Below, one piece after another: positions 6,400 to 8,925 of a stretch of 8,925 bases of DNA. Numbering within the stretch: the first letter of the stretch is position 1; every line of letters starts with the position of its first letter. The DNA is from a bacterium (GTDB lineage: Bacteria; Latescibacterota; UBA2968; GCA-2709665). A model generated the notes under the pieces. That model searched no databases. It was not told where the DNA came from and saw nothing but the letters and a program-made list of their open reading frames with translations. Location of the stretch: positions 1 through 8,925 of the forward strand of contig JAQCGA010000129.1 of assembly GCA_027619145.1 (NCBI GenBank), given 5' to 3'. The position numbers and the translations under genes were made by a program.

Positions 6400-7779
6400 T
6401 CATGTTCGGCTAATGGTGCGAACAACGTACATGCGGCGTTTCCGGGGTTCTCTAACGATAAAGGCAAATCCCAGGCTACAAATGATCGCCAGCGCAGCAC
6501 CAATCAGGAACACGCTGAAATAATCTCCGGTAAGGTCCACAATCCAACCACAAAGAGGCACTACAACCAGAATCACAGGTAACATCACCAGATTGCCAGC
6601 TGCGATGAGCATGCCTGTCTCTTCACGTGGAATCAGCTCTACAGACAGATTGGTCAAGAGCATCATCCCTAACGTCGTCGTGCCGGCGTGAAGCGCAAAA
6701 CCTACATATACAAGGCCGATGCCCACCTGATCTACCTGCGCCGCAATCCCAACAATGACAAAGGCGGCCGCCAGGCACACACCCATAATCACCCCAACCG
6801 TACGGTACCCAAACCGATCCGCAATTTTACCAGACAAATGGCCCAGCACCGCTGCCGCGACCAGCCGGATCACGGTAAAACCCAGCACATGAGAACCCGC
6901 ACCCTGGATTTTTTCGGTGGCAAACGTGACAACAAACGGACCCATCTGGATGGCTGCAAAAGCCAGAACCAGAAAAAACATCGTAATCCGGTAATTGGGC
7001 TCCCGCCACAATCTGCGCAACAGACCGCGCGCCCGAAGCCAGAACTCAACAGCCGAGCCCTCGCGCCTGGTTCCTTTGCGCACACGCACATCCGGATTCC
7101 GCTGCTCCCGGAACAGCATCAGCACAAGAGAAGAAAAAAGATACAGGCCGCCGCCAATCAGAAACGCCAGATAATAATTCTGGGGTTCGGACCACTCGTT
7201 CATCAACCATCTCGTAGCCGGAGCTGCCCCCAGGATAGCCACAGCCAGAATGGCCATGCGGTACCCGTAGAGTGAACCTCGCTTCCGCAGTGGCGTACTA
7301 TCCGTCATCAAAGCAAAATAGAGCGCATCACAGACAGACAGCAGAGCCGCGTACCAGACCATAGCAAGAACAAACAGAGGAAGAAGATATGATTCTGAAA
7401 CGAAACCCGGAAGAGCAAAGAGAACGCCGCTGTACAACAACCAGGGCACCACACCGACCGCATATCCAAGGGCAACCAGGGTCTTCCGGCTTCGACGCGA
7501 AAAAAAGTGCGCCCCCAGCATTTGGAGCGGTGAAAGCGTAACAAGCAAAGAGGTAACCAAACCTACAACGCTCTTGGGGCTACCAATGGATGCCATGTAT
7601 GCGGGCACCACCGTAAAAAACATGGCAAATGCCGAACCCAGGCCCCACACGAACTCGAACCCGAGTAAGCAACCTGTATTGTAGCGGAAATTCTGAGATA
7701 CGGAGCGCTCGTACCCGGCACGTATACTGGCTTTCTTTGAACCTGCCTCCTGAAGATGTGCATTCTGTGACTCAGACAT
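6400..7779 (-). CDS. MFS transporter, 12 predicted membrane helices
   Basis: The 459-residue product has a charged cytoplasmic N-terminus of about 35 residues and roughly twelve hydrophobic segments. Six precede and six follow a basic central loop at about 224-262. Helix 1 is near 37-62 and helix 12 near 420-442. A typical MFS loop motif, GKIADRFGYR, follows helix 8 at 317-326, and a degenerate counterpart, GAHFFSRRSRKT, follows helix 2. This places it in the major facilitator superfamily of inner-membrane secondary carriers; the substrate cannot be told. It is the first gene of an operon with the dehydrogenase-fold and triple-RidA proteins (gaps of 20 and 18 bases), so it may import or export their ligand. 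The ATG at 7779 is the only reasonable start, because in-frame stops lie at 7786-7788 and 7807-7809. It lacks its own ribosome binding site but overlaps a possible 12-codon leader frame. Confidence 0.92.
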   Translation of the reverse strand: MSESQNAHLQEAGSKKASIRAGYERSVSQNFRYNTGCLLGFEFVWGLGSAFAMFFTVVPAYMASIGSPKSVVGLVTSLLVTLSPLQMLGAHFFSRRSRKTLVALGYAVGVVPWLLYSGVLFALPGFVSESYLLPLFVLAMVWYAALLSVCDALYFALMTDSTPLRKRGSLYGYRMAILAVAILGAAPATRWLMNEWSEPQNYYLAFLIGGGLYLFSSLVLMLFREQRNPDVRVRKGTRREGSAVEFWLRARGLLRRLWREPNYRITMFFLVLAFAAIQMGPFVVTFATEKIQGAGSHVLGFTVIRLVAAAVLGHLSGKIADRFGYRTVGVIMGVCLAAAFVIVGIAAQVDQVGIGLVYVGFALHAGTTTLGMMLLTNLSVELIPREETGMLIAAGNLVMLPVILVVVPLCGWIVDLTGDYFSVFLIGAALAIICSLGFAFIVREPRKRRMYVVRTISRT

Positions 7780-7810
7780 AGACGATCAGATACGGACAAA
7801 ACGTTCTCAC
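7772..7810 (-). CDS. Possible 12-codon leader peptide overlapping the MFS start
   Basis: A GTG at 7810 opens the frame VRTFCPYLIVYV and stops with TGA at 7774-7772, eight bases inside the MFS coding sequence. A strong site, GGAGGGG (7820-7814 on the minus strand), sits five bases before the GTG if GGAGG is taken as the core. The MFS ATG has no such site, so ribosomes may reach it by reinitiation after the leader. There is no run of a single amino acid that would suggest attenuation. It could also be chance. Confidence 0.3.
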   Translation of the reverse strand: MRTFCPYLIVYV

Positions 7811-7821
7811 GTACCCCTCCA

Positions 7822-7856
7822 TTAAAAAGCCCCGATGGATTCACACATCGGGGCTT
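7822..7856 (-). terminator. Rho-independent terminator after fdhD
   Basis: AAGCCCCGATG (7827-7837) and CATCGGGGCTT (7846-7856) form a perfect 11-bp stem with an eight-base loop. On the minus strand the stem runs straight into TTTTTAAT, the expected U-tract. It lies 15 bases after the fdhD stop. On the plus strand the tail is only CGTTTT, so the minus direction is favoured. The MFS operon begins about 45 bases further on, so its promoter must be in or near this short gap, or it depends on readthrough. Confidence 0.88.
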
Positions 7857-7871
7857 CGTTTTGAATGCGAT

Positions 7872-8729
7872 TCACCCGTTCCGAACGCGCTCCGGGCAGG
7901 TATATAAATTACAGGTTTTTCCACGCAAGAAACCGATGAGTGTAAGTCCCACTTTCGAAGCCAGATCCACAGCCAATGAACTCGCCGCAGAGACACTGAT
8001 CACAAAAGGAATACCAGCTCCGGCCGCTTTCTGGATAATTTCAAAACTCGCACGGCCGCTCACTACCAGTACAGTTGGAACCTCAAGATGGGGCACCTCC
8101 GTACCTGCTCCGATCAGATCTCGCATCAAAAGCGCACCCACAGCCTTATCCACCGCATTGTGCCGCCCAACATCTTCATAACAGGCAAGCAGGTGGCCAT
8201 CCGCAGCAAACAGCCCGGCCGCATGCACCCCGCCGGTTTCTGCAAAATTGACCTGATGGGACCGAAGTTGTCCGACCATGTCCATCAACGCCGCAATATT
8301 CAGAACTGGCCCATCGGCCAGCGGCTCGCACCGATCAATCAAATCCTGTACACTCTGCCGACCACACACGCCGCAGGCCGAGGTCGTAAGCGTTCCTCGC
8401 CGACTCAAGGCCACACGTTCTACGTCCAACGAAGTTCCTGGCGCAGGAAGCACGTCGATCACATTGCCAAAATCTTCAGCTCCAGGGCGCCCACAATGGT
8501 ACACTCTGCCCACATCGTGGATTGAACCGATGATCCCTTCGCTAAAAAGAAATCCCAATGCCAACCGCTCATCGTGCCCTGGGGTTCGCATCGTCACGGC
8601 CATCCGATCCCCAGCCACCCGAATCTCCAGCGGCTCCTCAACGGCCACGGCATCGTCCACCTGCTCAAGCCGTCCGTCCCGCACTTTCGTTACGCTTCGC
8701 CGGACAACACCTTCATTTTCTGCGGTCAT
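7872..8729 (-). CDS. fdhD: FdhD, sulfurtransferase for formate dehydrogenase maturation
   Basis: FdhD accepts sulfur from a cysteine desulfurase and passes it to the molybdenum/tungsten bis-MGD cofactor of formate dehydrogenase, in the cytoplasm. The 285-residue product has the family hallmarks in order: VEEPLEIRVAG near the start, the MRTPGHDERLALGFLFSEG segment, the paired cysteines in SACGVCGR (Cys119 and Cys122), CYEDVGRHNAVDKAVG, SGRASFEIIQKAA and a C-terminal LIGFLRG. Both sulfur-carrying cysteines are present and the length is normal, so it should be active. I chose the ATG at 8729 because GGAG lies six bases upstream; a TTG at 8744 would add five residues. It follows the partial gene at the right edge by 26 bases, which suggests co-transcription, and ends at a strong terminator. 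No formate dehydrogenase structural gene is visible in the window. Confidence 0.96.
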   Translation of the reverse strand: MTAENEGVVRRSVTKVRDGRLEQVDDAVAVEEPLEIRVAGDRMAVTMRTPGHDERLALGFLFSEGIIGSIHDVGRVYHCGRPGAEDFGNVIDVLPAPGTSLDVERVALSRRGTLTTSACGVCGRQSVQDLIDRCEPLADGPVLNIAALMDMVGQLRSHQVNFAETGGVHAAGLFAADGHLLACYEDVGRHNAVDKAVGALLMRDLIGAGTEVPHLEVPTVLVVSGRASFEIIQKAAGAGIPFVISVSAASSLAVDLASKVGLTLIGFLRGKTCNLYTCPERVRNG

Positions 8730-8735
8730 AACCAA

Positions 8736-8739
8736 CTCC
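8736..8739 (-). promoter_or_regulatory. Ribosome binding site that decides the fdhD start
   Basis: GGAG on the minus strand is six bases before the ATG at 8729, the spacing seen at two other genes here. It would lie inside the coding sequence if the upstream TTG at 8744 were used. Confidence 0.65.
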
Positions 8740-8755
8740 GGCAAAGACTTCCATG

Positions 8756-8925
8756 CTACCCACGATGAACACGTACAGCCACCTTCCGCGCCTCCGAATC
8801 GTCCCGATAGACGAGATCTTCTGCATCAAGGGCCGGAAGCGATTGGGGTGACCGCTGGAGATCCACCTCCACCGCGAACTCCCGAATCAGAAGTTCGGAT
8901 TCCTGCCTCACCTTGAAGAGGGTCA
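8756..8925 (-). CDS. C-terminal fragment of an unidentified protein entering from the right edge
   Basis: On the minus strand a frame is open from the window edge to a TAG at 8758-8756. It gives 55 residues that begin TLFKVRQESELLIREFAVEV and end ARKVAVRVHRG. It is rich in charged residues with no membrane segment. Most codons end in G or C, as in the neighbouring genes, and the stop lies 26 bases before fdhD, so it is likely the end of a gene in the same transcript. I do not recognise the family. The other two minus-strand frames stop soon (one at once, one after about 32 codons). Confidence 0.55.
   Translation of the reverse strand, partial: TLFKVRQESELLIREFAVEVDLQRSPQSLPALDAEDLVYRDDSEARKVAVRVHRG

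Noticed and set aside
8765..8851. A plus-strand frame MNTYSHLPRLRIVPIDEIFC that recalls the start of ParB-like regulators
   Set aside because: It stops after 28 codons, the other plus frames do not continue the ParB pattern, and codon use favours the minus-strand fragment in the same place.
8278..8916. A 212-codon plus-strand frame opposite fdhD
   Set aside because: It is Ser/Pro/Arg-rich low-complexity sequence antisense to a well-supported fdhD gene.
1..8925. tRNA, rRNA, CRISPR, transposase or phage signatures
   Set aside because: I saw no regularly spaced repeats, no transposase-like protein and no cloverleaf or rRNA-like sequence on either strand.

Overview
All credible genes in this window lie on the minus strand. 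They are closely packed, at roughly 53-56% GC by eye, with AGGGAG/GGAG ribosome binding sites six bases before several starts. The content fits a free-living Gram-negative-type or uncultured environmental bacterium. A polyferredoxin-free FdhD gene, an ABC-2/M1-like fusion and a golvesin-like tail are features I associate with lineages such as Latescibacterota, Gemmatimonadota or neighbouring groups, but the phylum cannot be fixed from this sequence. I see no rRNA, tRNA, CRISPR array, insertion sequence or phage gene.

Layout, in the direction of transcription (right to left). (1) 8756-8925: the last 55 codons of an unidentified gene that enters from the right edge. (2) 7872-8729: fdhD, the sulfurtransferase needed to mature formate dehydrogenase, closed by a clear rho-independent terminator at 7822-7856. 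(3) 4127-7779: a three-gene operon with 18-20 base gaps, encoding a 12-helix MFS transporter, a D-2-hydroxyacid dehydrogenase-fold protein and a protein with three RidA/YjgF-like domains in a row. (4) 3915-4126: an AT-rich intergenic region with a perfect 12-base palindrome and a possible promoter. (5) 1-3914: a two-gene ABC export-type system: an ATPase, then a very large membrane protein whose start codon directly abuts the ATPase stop. The large protein reads open through 1005 codons to the left edge without a stop. It joins an ABC-2-like permease to an M1-aminopeptidase-like exterior domain and the beginning of a golvesin-like domain.

The most notable pattern is that three neighbouring proteins keep an enzyme fold but appear to lack the residues that make the family active. 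The M1-like domain has no HExxH zinc motif. The hydroxyacid dehydrogenase has Tyr and Thr where the catalytic Arg and His belong, and no Glu in the expected loop. None of the three RidA-like domains seems to hold the deaminase Arg. The MFS operon may serve uptake and handling of a small organic acid or imine-forming metabolite. The ABC system may move or sense something at the envelope. Both roles are inference. All alignments were made by eye from memory of the families.
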